DNA of 64,000 nt, from contig NZ_CP024985.1 of the NCBI RefSeq assembly GCF_002803845.1, positions 1,426,001-1,490,000 on the forward strand, read 5' to 3'. Source of the DNA: Streptomyces lavendulae subsp. lavendulae (GTDB lineage: Bacteria > Actinomycetota > Actinomycetes > Streptomycetales > Streptomycetaceae). The translations under genes and the position numbers were made by a program. Below the pieces are notes generated by a model. That model did not search any database and was not told where the DNA came from. It worked only from the letters and a program-made list of their open reading frames with translations. The first letter of the stretch is position 1, and each line of letters opens with the position of its first letter. Below are positions 34,043-42,303 of the stretch, one piece after another.

Positions 34043-34079
34043 CGAAGGCCCCGACCGGACACACCGGTCGGGGCCTTCG
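34043..34079 (+). terminator. Strong hairpin terminator
   Basis: CGAAGGCCCCGACCGG (34043-34058) pairs perfectly over 16 bases with 34064-34079 around the loop ACACA. There is no T-run, as is common for actinobacterial terminators. It ends the helicase/SCO5918-like transcript. Confidence 0.75.
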
Positions 34080-34238
34080 CCGTGCACGGCGTCCGCGACC
34101 GCGGGCACCCGCCCACGGGGAAGCAAACACACCAGAACCGGCGGATGGTGTTCAATCTCCTCCGGGGCCCCGGTGCCGTACGGCACGAGGGCCCCTCGAC
34201 GCGCTCCCGAGAAGGCGCGCTCCCAAGAAGAGGTGCAA

Positions 34239-34577
34239 ATGACAGCGGACGATTCGCTCGACGGCCGGCTGGACGACGATGACTACCCCGCCTACACGAT
34301 GGGCAGGGCCGCCGAGCTGCTCGGCACCACCCCCGGCTTCCTCCGTGCCATCGGCGAGGCCCGCCTGATCACCCCGCTCCGCTCGGAGGGCGGTCACCGC
34401 CGCTACTCCCGCTACCAGCTGCGCATCGCCGCCCGCGCCCGGGAACTCGTCGACCAGGGCATGCAGGTCGAGGCCGCCTGCCGCATCGTCATCCTCGAAG
34501 ACCAGCTCGAAGAGGCCCAGCGGCTCAACGAGGAGTTCCGCCGCGCGGCGGGCACCCCGCCGCAGACGCCCGGCTGA
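34239..34577 (+). CDS. MerR-like helix-turn-helix regulator
   Basis: The start is ATG 34239 with AGAAGAGG nine bases upstream. The protein has 112 residues. The winged helix-turn-helix lies at residues 17-55: YTMGRAAELLGTTPGFLRAI GEARLITPLRSEGGHRRYSR. This is the MerR pattern, with its R-x-Y wing residue. An R-I-A-A-R-A-R-E-L-V-D-Q helix and a coiled segment LEDQLEEAQRLNEEFRRA for dimerisation follow. No effector domain or Cys is present, so it is a short MerR/BldC-like regulator. It may regulate the cold-shock genes beside it. It converges on the surface-protein gene at 34593. Confidence 0.8.
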   Translation: MTADDSLDGRLDDDDYPAYTMGRAAELLGTTPGFLRAIGEARLITPLRSEGGHRRYSRYQLRIAARARELVDQGMQVEAACRIVILEDQLEEAQRLNEEFRRAAGTPPQTPG

Positions 34578-34592
34578 GCCGACGGGGGGGGG

Positions 34593-36812
34593 TCAGAGGC
34601 GGTTGATGTAGAGGCCGGCGTCGATGGTGTGGTCGACGGTGCCGGGTGCGCCGGTGGTCACTTCGGCGGTGGCGTACTGGCCGGCGTTCGTGGTCTCGGG
34701 GACGGCGTCGGAGTCGATGTCCTTGGAGCCCGGACCGGCGCTCTGCACGGGCGACCAGATGAGGCCGCTCGCGGCGGGCGGACGGCGGGAGTTGATCACG
34801 CTGGTGTCGGCGGTGGACTTGTCGAAGCGGATCTTGTACTTGGTGTTGGGGCGGACGCCGTGTTCGGGCCCGAAGTAGTAGGCGCCGTCGGCGCCGGTGC
34901 GGACGGTGGCCATCAGGGTGCCGTCCTCGGCCAGGAGCTGGACGGTGACTCCGGGGATGCCCGGCTCGTCGTCGTCGACGCTCTGGGCGCCGCCCTTGTT
35001 GCGGTCGTACCAGACGCGGCTGCCGATCTGGACGGCCGGCTCGTCGCAGAGGACTTCGAGGTCGCCGAGGCCGTTGGCCTTGCCGAAACCGCCGTCGAGC
35101 GGGTCGTTGAGCTTCTGGATGGTGAAGCCGTGCTCGAAGGTGTTGGTGCCGCGGCTTCCGGTGGTGCGGTCGAAGAAGCCGATGCCGCCGGTCCATGCCT
35201 GGTTGGTCGGGTCCAGGGCGGTGCCGGCCAGGCGGCCCTCGCGCAGCGAGAGGCCGATGGCGCCCTGGGCCACCTCCTGGTGGACGTTGGGCCAGTTCTC
35301 ACCCGGGTAGAACTCGACGACGTTGGCGGCCTGGCCGCCGTTGGGGCGGGTGGCGGCGTTGTTCGGGCAGTTCCCGGTGCCCTCCCACTCGAAGGATCCG
35401 TCCGGCTTGATGCAGGCCCGGTTGAGGTCTCCGCCCGAGATGGTGGAGTGCAGCCCGCCGTAGGCCGGGTTGGGGTGATCCATCTGGAAGCCGGTCATGT
35501 CGGCGAAGCGGTCCCGGAAGCCGAGGACCATGTCGCCGTTGCTCTCGATGGCGATGTCGCTCAGGATCGGCTCGGGGTGGGCGACGATCTGGTTCGGCTG
35601 CGGGAAGGTGGCGGCGCCGGTCGTCCACGGGTACCAGCGGTTGGACGAGGGGGTGCCGACGGAGGCCTCGCCGCGCGGGAAGTTCAGGGTCTTGGTGAGG
35701 ATCGGCGCCGCCGCGAAGGTCGCGGTGACGGGGTTGTACGCCCACACCGCCGCTTTGAGGTCGCTCGCGTTCTGCGAGGACTCGGCCGAACAGGTGCCGC
35801 CGACGTACACGACTCCGTCGCGCACACCGAGGCCGAAGGGCCTCCAGTCGCTCGCGGCCCGGCAGCCCGGGTCGGGGACGGCCACGGAGGTCACCGGCGC
35901 CGCGGCGGTCGGCTGCCCGGCGTCGTACGTGTACAGGCGGCGGTCGTTGAGGTTGACGACGTAGAGCTGCTGGTCGTTCTCGGAGATGTCGATGTCGCCG
36001 AGGGATTCCTTGCCGACCACGCCGACGAAGGGCCCGTCGAGGCGGACGGAGTTCTGGTGCGCGGTGGTTCCGGCGCCGGGGACGGTGGTGAACAGGGTCG
36101 TGGCGCCGCCGCTGCGGGGGGTGACGTAGACGGCGCCCTGGCCGCCCGGGCCGTAGACGGTGTGCCGCTTGGCGTGGGCGCCGGTGAAGATGCGGCGCTG
36201 CTGCCTGTGGTAGGCCACGCCGTAGGTGTTGCCGGTGTCGTCGCGCGTGGCGAGGGTGGTGGTGTTGCCGCTGTTGCTGTCGCCGCGTTCGTCGAAGTTG
36301 AAGGTCACCGTGGTGCGCACGCCGCCGGACTTGGTGGCGGCGACCTGGCAGACGGTGCTCAGCCGGGGGTTGTCCTCGCACCAGTCGGACGGGTTGCGCA
36401 CGCCCATGGTGAGCTCGGCGTCCCCGTCGATGACGTCGATGACGGTGGCGTTCGACGCGAGGCCGCCGGCGGCGCCGAAGGTGGGCTGGAGGAAGGATCC
36501 GCCCGGCATCTTCATCCGGACGTAGTACTTGCCGCCGGTGAGGACGGTGTTCGGCGGGAAGACCGCGATGCCGTCGGGTCCGGTCACGCCGGTGACCTGG
36601 TTGCCGTCGACGTCGGTCAGCTCGACGGTGATACCGGCCGCCGGGCGTTCGGTCGCGCTGTCGTAGCGGCCGTTGGTGTTGGAGTCCCGGATGACTTTGA
36701 TGCGGACGGTGCCGTCGCTGGGATCAGCGCCGGCGGCGGGCTGCTGGAGCACGCCGGTGGTCAGGGCCAGGCCGGCGGCCAGTGCGACCAGGGCCTTCCT
36801 CAGGGCTTTCAA
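34593..36812 (-). CDS. Secreted SdrD/CNA-B-domain protein with beta-propeller-like middle
   Basis: The start is TTG 36812, seven bases after CGGAGGAG; the only nearby GTG is followed at once by a stop in its own frame. The product has 739 residues. A signal peptide (LKALRKALVALAAGLALTTG, cleaved near AAGAD) is followed by an SdrD B-like domain with the calcium-type motif RDSNTNGRYDSATERPAAGI TVEL. A middle region of about 450 residues follows with repeats such as DIDISENDQQLYVVNLNDRR LYTYD and SDIAIESNGDMVLGFRDR, suggesting a beta-propeller. A second B domain IGSRVWYDRNKGGAQSVDDD EPGIPGVTVQLL ends the protein. No LPxTG motif is present, so it is probably secreted. Such proteins mediate surface adhesion or scaffold functions. 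Confidence 0.8.
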   Translation of the reverse strand: MKALRKALVALAAGLALTTGVLQQPAAGADPSDGTVRIKVIRDSNTNGRYDSATERPAAGITVELTDVDGNQVTGVTGPDGIAVFPPNTVLTGGKYYVRMKMPGGSFLQPTFGAAGGLASNATVIDVIDGDAELTMGVRNPSDWCEDNPRLSTVCQVAATKSGGVRTTVTFNFDERGDSNSGNTTTLATRDDTGNTYGVAYHRQQRRIFTGAHAKRHTVYGPGGQGAVYVTPRSGGATTLFTTVPGAGTTAHQNSVRLDGPFVGVVGKESLGDIDISENDQQLYVVNLNDRRLYTYDAGQPTAAAPVTSVAVPDPGCRAASDWRPFGLGVRDGVVYVGGTCSAESSQNASDLKAAVWAYNPVTATFAAAPILTKTLNFPRGEASVGTPSSNRWYPWTTGAATFPQPNQIVAHPEPILSDIAIESNGDMVLGFRDRFADMTGFQMDHPNPAYGGLHSTISGGDLNRACIKPDGSFEWEGTGNCPNNAATRPNGGQAANVVEFYPGENWPNVHQEVAQGAIGLSLREGRLAGTALDPTNQAWTGGIGFFDRTTGSRGTNTFEHGFTIQKLNDPLDGGFGKANGLGDLEVLCDEPAVQIGSRVWYDRNKGGAQSVDDDEPGIPGVTVQLLAEDGTLMATVRTGADGAYYFGPEHGVRPNTKYKIRFDKSTADTSVINSRRPPAASGLIWSPVQSAGPGSKDIDSDAVPETTNAGQYATAEVTTGAPGTVDHTIDAGLYINRL

Positions 36813-36957
36813 GACACTCCTCCGTATTACGCAGAGTAGCCATAAACACGTTGAGTGACCATGGTTCCGCGTGGCCGACGCCCCCGGAAGGCCGTGGCGG
36901 GTGATTCGCACTATTGAGTGACCCGTCCCACCACGGGGTGGTTTCTGAAGAACGGAT

Positions 36958-38136
36958 TCATCCCGGCTCCCCCAAGAGGTCACCGCCAAGGGGCCGTTCG
37001 GGTGTGAAGGCCCGCGGGACGAAGAAGGCTCCGGACGCGGTGGCGGTCACGAACCGCATCAGGTCGTCGCCGTCGTCCAGGCGCCGCTGCGTGGCCGTGA
37101 AGGTCCGCAGCCGGCGCTGGAAGCTGACGAAGAGCAGCCCCTGGTCCTCGGGGCCGTTGCGGTAGCTGTATCCCCGGCGGAGCATCCTTCCGCTGCCCGT
37201 GGCGTTGGGATTGGCCCGCCGGGCGTGCGCCATGGCCGGCACCAGGTACCGGCCGCGCGCCGTCTTCGCCGACAGGTCGAGCCGGTCCAGCGCCGCCCCG
37301 CCGCTGAGCGGCGCGCCGTCCGCCCTGCGACGGCCGATCGCCTCCTCCTGCCGGGTGGCGGGCTGGGCCAGGAATCCGGAGACGTCGATGCGCAGCCGCC
37401 GCACGACGGCGACCGTCCCGCCCGCGAGCGGGCCCGGGCCGTCCAGCCATACCTCGCGGTCCAGTTCGGGGCGCGTGCGGGGGTTCTCGATCCCGTCCGG
37501 GAAACCCAGCAGGTTGCGGACCGGGCCGCCGCCCGGCGGCCGGAAGCCCGCCTGCGACCAGCGGCCCGACGCGCCCTCGGCGGCGAGGGCCCCGGCGAGC
37601 CGCGCATCGGCGAGGGCGACGGCGTCCGGGTCGCTCGCGCACACCTGCACCAGCAGGTCACCGCCCCACGCCCGGGCCGTCCGCTCCTCACGGGCGAAGG
37701 GGGGCAGTTGCAGCCCGCCCGGCAGGCCCTGCCCGGCGGATCCGAGCAGGCGCGGCCCCAGCCCCACGGTCACGGTCAGGTCCCCGGCCGGCGCGGCCGC
37801 CGCCCCGCCGGGCTTCCCGGCCAGCTCCACGAGAACCTCGGCCAGCCGGGCGGCCACCCGCACGGAACCGGCCTCCTGCGGCAGTTCGTACACCGACACC
37901 ACCGCGTGGGTCTGCGGCTGCGCCGGGCGGTCCACCCCGGGCTGGCGCGCGCCGACCGGAGCGGACGCGCCGTGCGCGGACGCCTCCCGAGCGGAGGCCT
38001 CCTGCGATGGCGTACGCGGCGCCGGGAGGGCGGGCGTCCGGGCTCCGGGCCGACAGGCGCTCAAGGCCGCCGCGACGGGGAGCGCGCCCAGCAGGGACCG
38101 GCGAACCATCGAGGGGTTGTCACTCTGCGTGGTCAT
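36958..38136 (-). CDS. Dyp-type heme peroxidase with Tat-like signal
   Basis: A 392-residue protein from ATG 38136. The N-terminus MVRRSLLGALPVAAALSAC has twin arginines and a lipobox-like end, fitting Tat export and possibly lipidation. An Ala/Pro/Ser linker precedes the peroxidase. The peroxidase carries LLGFPDGIENPR (the GxxDG distal motif) near residue 215, MAHARRANPN with the proximal His near 310, RRGYSYRNGPEDQGLLFVSF and GDDLMRFVTATASGAFFVPR. It is complete and undamaged, and oxidises dyes or small phenols with peroxide outside the cytoplasm. EfeU/EfeO partner genes are absent. A TAGAGT lies only seven bases before the ATG, suggesting a leaderless mRNA. Confidence 0.9.
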   Translation of the reverse strand: MTTQSDNPSMVRRSLLGALPVAAALSACRPGARTPALPAPRTPSQEASAREASAHGASAPVGARQPGVDRPAQPQTHAVVSVYELPQEAGSVRVAARLAEVLVELAGKPGGAAAAPAGDLTVTVGLGPRLLGSAGQGLPGGLQLPPFAREERTARAWGGDLLVQVCASDPDAVALADARLAGALAAEGASGRWSQAGFRPPGGGPVRNLLGFPDGIENPRTRPELDREVWLDGPGPLAGGTVAVVRRLRIDVSGFLAQPATRQEEAIGRRRADGAPLSGGAALDRLDLSAKTARGRYLVPAMAHARRANPNATGSGRMLRRGYSYRNGPEDQGLLFVSFQRRLRTFTATQRRLDDGDDLMRFVTATASGAFFVPRAFTPERPLGGDLLGEPG

Positions 38137-38205
38137 GTGAGTACTCTACGCAGCACCGGTTGTGCCGCCGGTCTTCATGCCCGCCCCGGACGAGGACGTC
38201 CCACC

Positions 38206-39549
38206 GTGCCCGTTTCCCGCTCCCCGCACCGACTCCGACTCGCCGCCGCCCTCCTCGCCTGCGCGGTGGCGACCGCCTGCGCCGCCGGGACCGGCGGTTC
38301 CGGCGACGACGCCCCGCGCGGCCCGGTCACCATCCGCGTGCCCGCCGAGGCCCCGACCATCACCGCCGCACTCGCACGGGCCCGCCCCCACGACCTGGTG
38401 CTGGTCTCCCCGGGCCGGTACCGCGAGACCGTACGGGTCGCCACCCGCCAGGTCACCCTGCGCGGCACCGACCGCAATCGGGTGGTCGTCGACGGCGAGG
38501 GACGGCGCGGAAACGGCATCGTGGTCACCGCGCCCGGAGTCACCGTCGAGAACCTCACCGTCCGCAGCCACCTGCAGAACGGCGTCCTCGTGACGGGGCT
38601 GAAGAAGGGCGACGAGGGCATCGGACGCGGCAGCGACGGCTACCACCGTCTCGATCCGGTGGCCGACCCCCCGCTCGACGGCTTCCGCGTCCGCTACGTC
38701 ACCGCGGCGGACAACGGCCTGTACGGGATCTACGCGTTCAACGCCCGCCACGGCACCATCGAGCACAACTACGCCTCCGGCAGCGCCGATTCCGGCATCT
38801 ACGTCGGCCAGTGCAAGCCGTGCGGAATCCTCGTGCGCGGCAACACCGCCGAACGCAACGCCGTGGGCTACGAGAACACCAACGCCAGCGGCCCCCTGTG
38901 GATCGTCGGCAACCGCTTCACCGGCAACCGGGTCGGGATGACCATCGGCTCCGACTACCTCGAAGCCCTCACCCCCCAGTCCGGAGCCACCGTCGCGGGC
39001 AACCTCATCGCCGGCAACTCCGCGGCCGACACACCCGAACAGGCCGACGGCGGCTACGGGATCGGCGTCGGCATCGCCGGGGGCCGCGACAACACCGTCA
39101 CCCGCAACCGCATCACCGGCCACCCGCGGGCCGCCCTGGTCCTCACCGCCAGCGAGGACCTGCCCCCCGTCGGCAACCGGATGACGGACAACGTCTTCGC
39201 CTCCAACGCGCTCGACGCCGCCTACCTCGCCCCGGCGCACGCCCCCGGGAGCGGCAACTGCTTCACCGGCCCCCTGGGACCCGTCCTGCCCGCGGACCTC
39301 GCGACGGCCATGGCCTGCCCGGCGACCGCGGTGGCCGCCCCCGGGCACCAGGGGGCCCTGGACACCCCGCCCGCGCCTCCCGGCCTGCCGTTCCTCGACG
39401 TCGCCCTGCCCCCCGCGCAGCCCCAGCTGCCGGACGCCGCCACCGCGCCCGCCTCGCCGTTCGGCGGCGCTCCGGCCCCCGTCGACCCGGCGGACCTCCC
39501 CGTGCCCACAGCCACCTTCCTCGCCGACCGCAGCCGGGACCACCGATGA
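38206..39549 (+). CDS. Secreted right-handed beta-helix lipoprotein
   Basis: The start is GTG 38206 after GGACGAGGAC. The protein has 447 residues. The signal segment LRLAAALLACAVATACAAG contains two possible lipobox cysteines. Residues 45-370 form a parallel beta-helix of the NosD/pectate-lyase type, with repeats like APGVTVENLTVRSHLQNGVL V, DNGLYGIYAFNARHGTIEHN YASGSADSGIYVGQ, RGNTAERNAVGYENTNASGP and NTVTRNRITGHPRAALVLTA. A Pro-rich tail follows. It is a cell-surface protein, perhaps carbohydrate binding or cleaving; no catalytic residues could be assigned. Its stop overlaps the next start (ATGA). A short promoter region is shared with the divergent peroxidase gene. Confidence 0.8.
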   Translation: MPVSRSPHRLRLAAALLACAVATACAAGTGGSGDDAPRGPVTIRVPAEAPTITAALARARPHDLVLVSPGRYRETVRVATRQVTLRGTDRNRVVVDGEGRRGNGIVVTAPGVTVENLTVRSHLQNGVLVTGLKKGDEGIGRGSDGYHRLDPVADPPLDGFRVRYVTAADNGLYGIYAFNARHGTIEHNYASGSADSGIYVGQCKPCGILVRGNTAERNAVGYENTNASGPLWIVGNRFTGNRVGMTIGSDYLEALTPQSGATVAGNLIAGNSAADTPEQADGGYGIGVGIAGGRDNTVTRNRITGHPRAALVLTASEDLPPVGNRMTDNVFASNALDAAYLAPAHAPGSGNCFTGPLGPVLPADLATAMACPATAVAAPGHQGALDTPPAPPGLPFLDVALPPAQPQLPDAATAPASPFGGAPAPVDPADLPVPTATFLADRSRDHR

Positions 39550-40301
39550 ACCGCCGCACCGTACTGCTGTCGCTGGTGTCCCTTCCGGCGCTGACGGCCT
39601 GCTCCGCCGCCGACGATCCCAAACCCGCCGCGCCCCGGCCCCTCAGCGCCGAGGAAGCCGACCGCCTGGCCCTGGCCCGGTTCACCGCGTACCGCCGCGG
39701 CACCGGCGAGGTCACCGCCACCATCCCGTCCCGCGGCAGGACCATCACCCTCACCGGGCGCGTCGACTGGCGCCGCCACCGCGGGTACGCGGAGATCCAC
39801 GACGACGCCGGGCCCCCGGCCCGGGAGCTCGTGCACTGGACTCCCCACCACGTCGCCGCCCTTCCCCGGTGGACCGGAGGGCTTCCGGACCGGCCGCCCG
39901 CCTCCGGCTGGGAGGTCCACCCGCTCCCTCCGCACGGCTCCGCGCTGGATTCCGTACTGCTGCTCCTCCTCAACCTCGGCGCCGACCGGCCCGACAACGC
40001 CCAGCTCCTGGCCCGCAGCGATGCGCGCCGGGTCCGCGACGACCGGATCGGCGATGTCCCCGTCCTCGTCGCCGCCGGTCCGGGAGCCCCGGGTGCCCCC
40101 GTGGCAGGGGGGCGGCTCGGCAACACGCGCTACTGGATCGACGGCGAGGGCCGCCTTCTGCGCTTCCAGGCCAGGGTCGGCGGCGAGGTCCAGTGGGCCA
40201 CCGCCGATCTCCCCGCGACCGGGGCCTCCAAGCCCCTCCCCGATCCGCCGTCGCAGCTGACGGGTGCGACGGCGGGTGCGGCGCCGGGTCCGGCCCGGTG
40301 A
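39546..40301 (+). CDS. Lipoprotein of unknown function, coupled to the beta-helix protein
   Basis: ATG 39546 overlaps the upstream stop as ATGA. The 251-residue product begins MNRRTVLLSLVSLPALTACS with a lipobox at Cys19. The mature part RFTAYRRGTGEVTATIPSRG and VDWRRHRGYAEIHDDAG...LVHWTPHHVAALPRW suggests an LppX/LprG-like beta sheet, and the second half ends RYWIDGEGRLLRFQARVGG, similar to actinobacterial lipoproteins that bind lipids or glycolipids. The fold assignment is tentative. It is certainly exported, and its translation is linked to the beta-helix protein, so the two probably act together at the cell surface. Confidence 0.7.
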   Translation: MNRRTVLLSLVSLPALTACSAADDPKPAAPRPLSAEEADRLALARFTAYRRGTGEVTATIPSRGRTITLTGRVDWRRHRGYAEIHDDAGPPARELVHWTPHHVAALPRWTGGLPDRPPASGWEVHPLPPHGSALDSVLLLLLNLGADRPDNAQLLARSDARRVRDDRIGDVPVLVAAGPGAPGAPVAGGRLGNTRYWIDGEGRLLRFQARVGGEVQWATADLPATGASKPLPDPPSQLTGATAGAAPGPAR

Positions 40302-40313
40302 TCACGGCCGGCG

Positions 40314-42092
40314 TCAGTTCCTGCGGGTCAGATCTCCGCTGAGGCCGTCCTGGGTGACGTGCAGGGAACCGTCCTGGTTGAGGGTCACGATGCTGTAGCC
40401 CGGAAGCTGGGTGCAGCCGCTGATGCCGGAGAGCGGGACCGGCTTGAGCACCAGCCTGGCGTCGGTCGCGCTGACGAGGGTGGCCTCGCCGGTGCAGACG
40501 ACCTTCCCGGTGCCGGTTCCGCCGTCGGTCTCGGTGGTGGTGATGGGGTCCCCGACCACGCCCTGGACCAGGGTGACCCGGACCGCCATCGACACTCCGG
40601 CCGGGGAGTTCACCTTGCCGGCGAAGACCCCGACGAAGGCCTTCGGCACGGCCCCGGCAGGAGCCGCGCCACCCCCGCCCGAGGACGAGGACGAGGACGA
40701 GTCCGAGGACGAGGCCGCCGTCGTCGGCGGGGACGGGTTCGCGGCAGGGGTGGCCGCCGATCCGCCGGACCGCCCGTCGGCGCTGTCGCGGCCGCCCCCG
40801 CCCGTGGCCTGCCAGGCCACCAGGCCCGCCAGCGCCGCCGTCACCACCCCGATCACCACCAGGGCGAGCAGCCTGCCCGCCCACCGGCGGGGCGCAGCCG
40901 GCCGGGCCCCCGTGTACGGGTAGCGGCCTGGCGGTGTGGCCGGCGCGGGCAGGTGTGCGTACGGCGGAGCGGGCGCGTGACCGCCGGAGTGCTGCGGGCC
41001 GGACGGGCCGGGCAGGCCGGGCGGGCCGGGCGGGCCGGGCGGGCCGAAGCCACCCGGCGCGGGGTAGGGCACCGTGCCCGCCGGGGGCGGCAGCGGCGCG
41101 GTCATGGCGGTGGGCGGGTCCGGCGGCGCCGGCGGGACGGCCTGCGTGTCGGCCGCCTGACCCTCCAGGTCGAGGAGTTCCACCGCCGCCCGCGCCACCG
41201 CGTCCGAGACGTTCCGCGGCAGCCAACCGCGTTCGCCGAGGCGGGTGCCCTCCGCCCCGATCCCGTCCAGCCGCCGGCGCAGCTCTCCGGGCGTCAGCCT
41301 GCGACCGGGGTCCTTCTCCAGGCAGCCGCGTACGAGGTCACGCAGCTCTCCGCCGATCCCGCCGAGTTCGGGCTCCTCGTGGACGATCCGGTAGAGCAGC
41401 ACGGCCGCGCTGTCCTTCTCGCCGAACGGGGCCGTCCCCGTCGCCGCGAAGGCCATCACGGCACCGAGCGCGAACACGTCCCCGGCCGGCCCGGTGGCAT
41501 CGCCGCGGGCCTGCTCGGGGGACATGAAACCGGGCGAGCCGACGACGTACCCGGACCGGGTGAGGACCGAGGTCACGTCCAGGGCCCGGGCTATGCCGAA
41601 GTCGATGAGCCGCGGACCGTCCAGGGCCAGCAGTACGTTCGAGGGTTTGACGTCCCGGTGGACCAGCCCCAGTTCGTGCACCGCGCCCAGCGCCTCGGCG
41701 AGTCCGGCGCCCAGGACCCGTACCGCGTCCGGCGGCAGCGGGCCGAACCGCCGGACGGCGGCGGACAGCGAGGGCCCGGCGACATAGCCGGTCGCCACCC
41801 ATGGCTGCCCGCCCTCGGTGTCGGCGTCCAGCACCGGGGCGGTCCAGCGGCCACCGACCAGGCGTGCCGCGGCCACCTCCTGCCGGAACCGCTGCCGGAA
41901 CTCCGGGTCCGCCGCGTACTCGGAGCGGACCGTCTTGACGGCCACGGTCCGCCCGCCCGCCGTGCGCCCGAGGAAGACCTGTCCCATCCCACCAGCACCG
42001 AGCCGCGCCACCAGTCGGTACGGGCCCATGCGCAGCGGATCACCCGGTGCCAGTCTCTCCAAGGTCTGTCGCTCCTCAGCTGGTTGTGACAC
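40314..42092 (-). CDS. PknB-type transmembrane Ser/Thr protein kinase
   Basis: A 592-residue protein from ATG 42092. The kinase domain (residues 24-275) has LGAGGMGQVF, Lys53 in VAVKTV, HRDVKPSN at 145-152, DFG at 164-166 and SPEQ at 191. A Pro/Gly-rich linker follows (PPGPPGPPGLPGPSGP), then one membrane helix near 404-427 (AGRLLALVVIGVVTAALAGL VAW). The extracellular part has a Ser-rich stretch and a 120-residue domain with two Cys (VVCTGEATLVSATD and GISGCTQLPG) near its end. No PASTA repeats are present. It is divergent from the sensor phosphatase gene at 42304, sharing a 211-base promoter region. The ligand is unknown. Confidence 0.9.
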   Translation of the reverse strand: MSQPAEERQTLERLAPGDPLRMGPYRLVARLGAGGMGQVFLGRTAGGRTVAVKTVRSEYAADPEFRQRFRQEVAAARLVGGRWTAPVLDADTEGGQPWVATGYVAGPSLSAAVRRFGPLPPDAVRVLGAGLAEALGAVHELGLVHRDVKPSNVLLALDGPRLIDFGIARALDVTSVLTRSGYVVGSPGFMSPEQARGDATGPAGDVFALGAVMAFAATGTAPFGEKDSAAVLLYRIVHEEPELGGIGGELRDLVRGCLEKDPGRRLTPGELRRRLDGIGAEGTRLGERGWLPRNVSDAVARAAVELLDLEGQAADTQAVPPAPPDPPTAMTAPLPPPAGTVPYPAPGGFGPPGPPGPPGLPGPSGPQHSGGHAPAPPYAHLPAPATPPGRYPYTGARPAAPRRWAGRLLALVVIGVVTAALAGLVAWQATGGGGRDSADGRSGGSAATPAANPSPPTTAASSSDSSSSSSSGGGGAAPAGAVPKAFVGVFAGKVNSPAGVSMAVRVTLVQGVVGDPITTTETDGGTGTGKVVCTGEATLVSATDARLVLKPVPLSGISGCTQLPGYSIVTLNQDGSLHVTQDGLSGDLTRRN

Positions 42093-42303
42093 AGGCCGCG
42101 ATCGTAGCCAGCAGCCGGGAGCCGGTCCATCACTTCTCCTTCACACCCTCCACACGAGCGATGCTCACCCCCGGCGGTGGCGGACGAGGGGGCCGGGGTG
42201 GACGGCAGTGTCACGGGGTTCGTCGAGTGGTGCCTGCGGGGGTGAGGGGTCCGCGTCCGGCCGCCCCCGCTGCCGACAGCCCGCAGAGGTTGGAAGATGG
42301 AAT

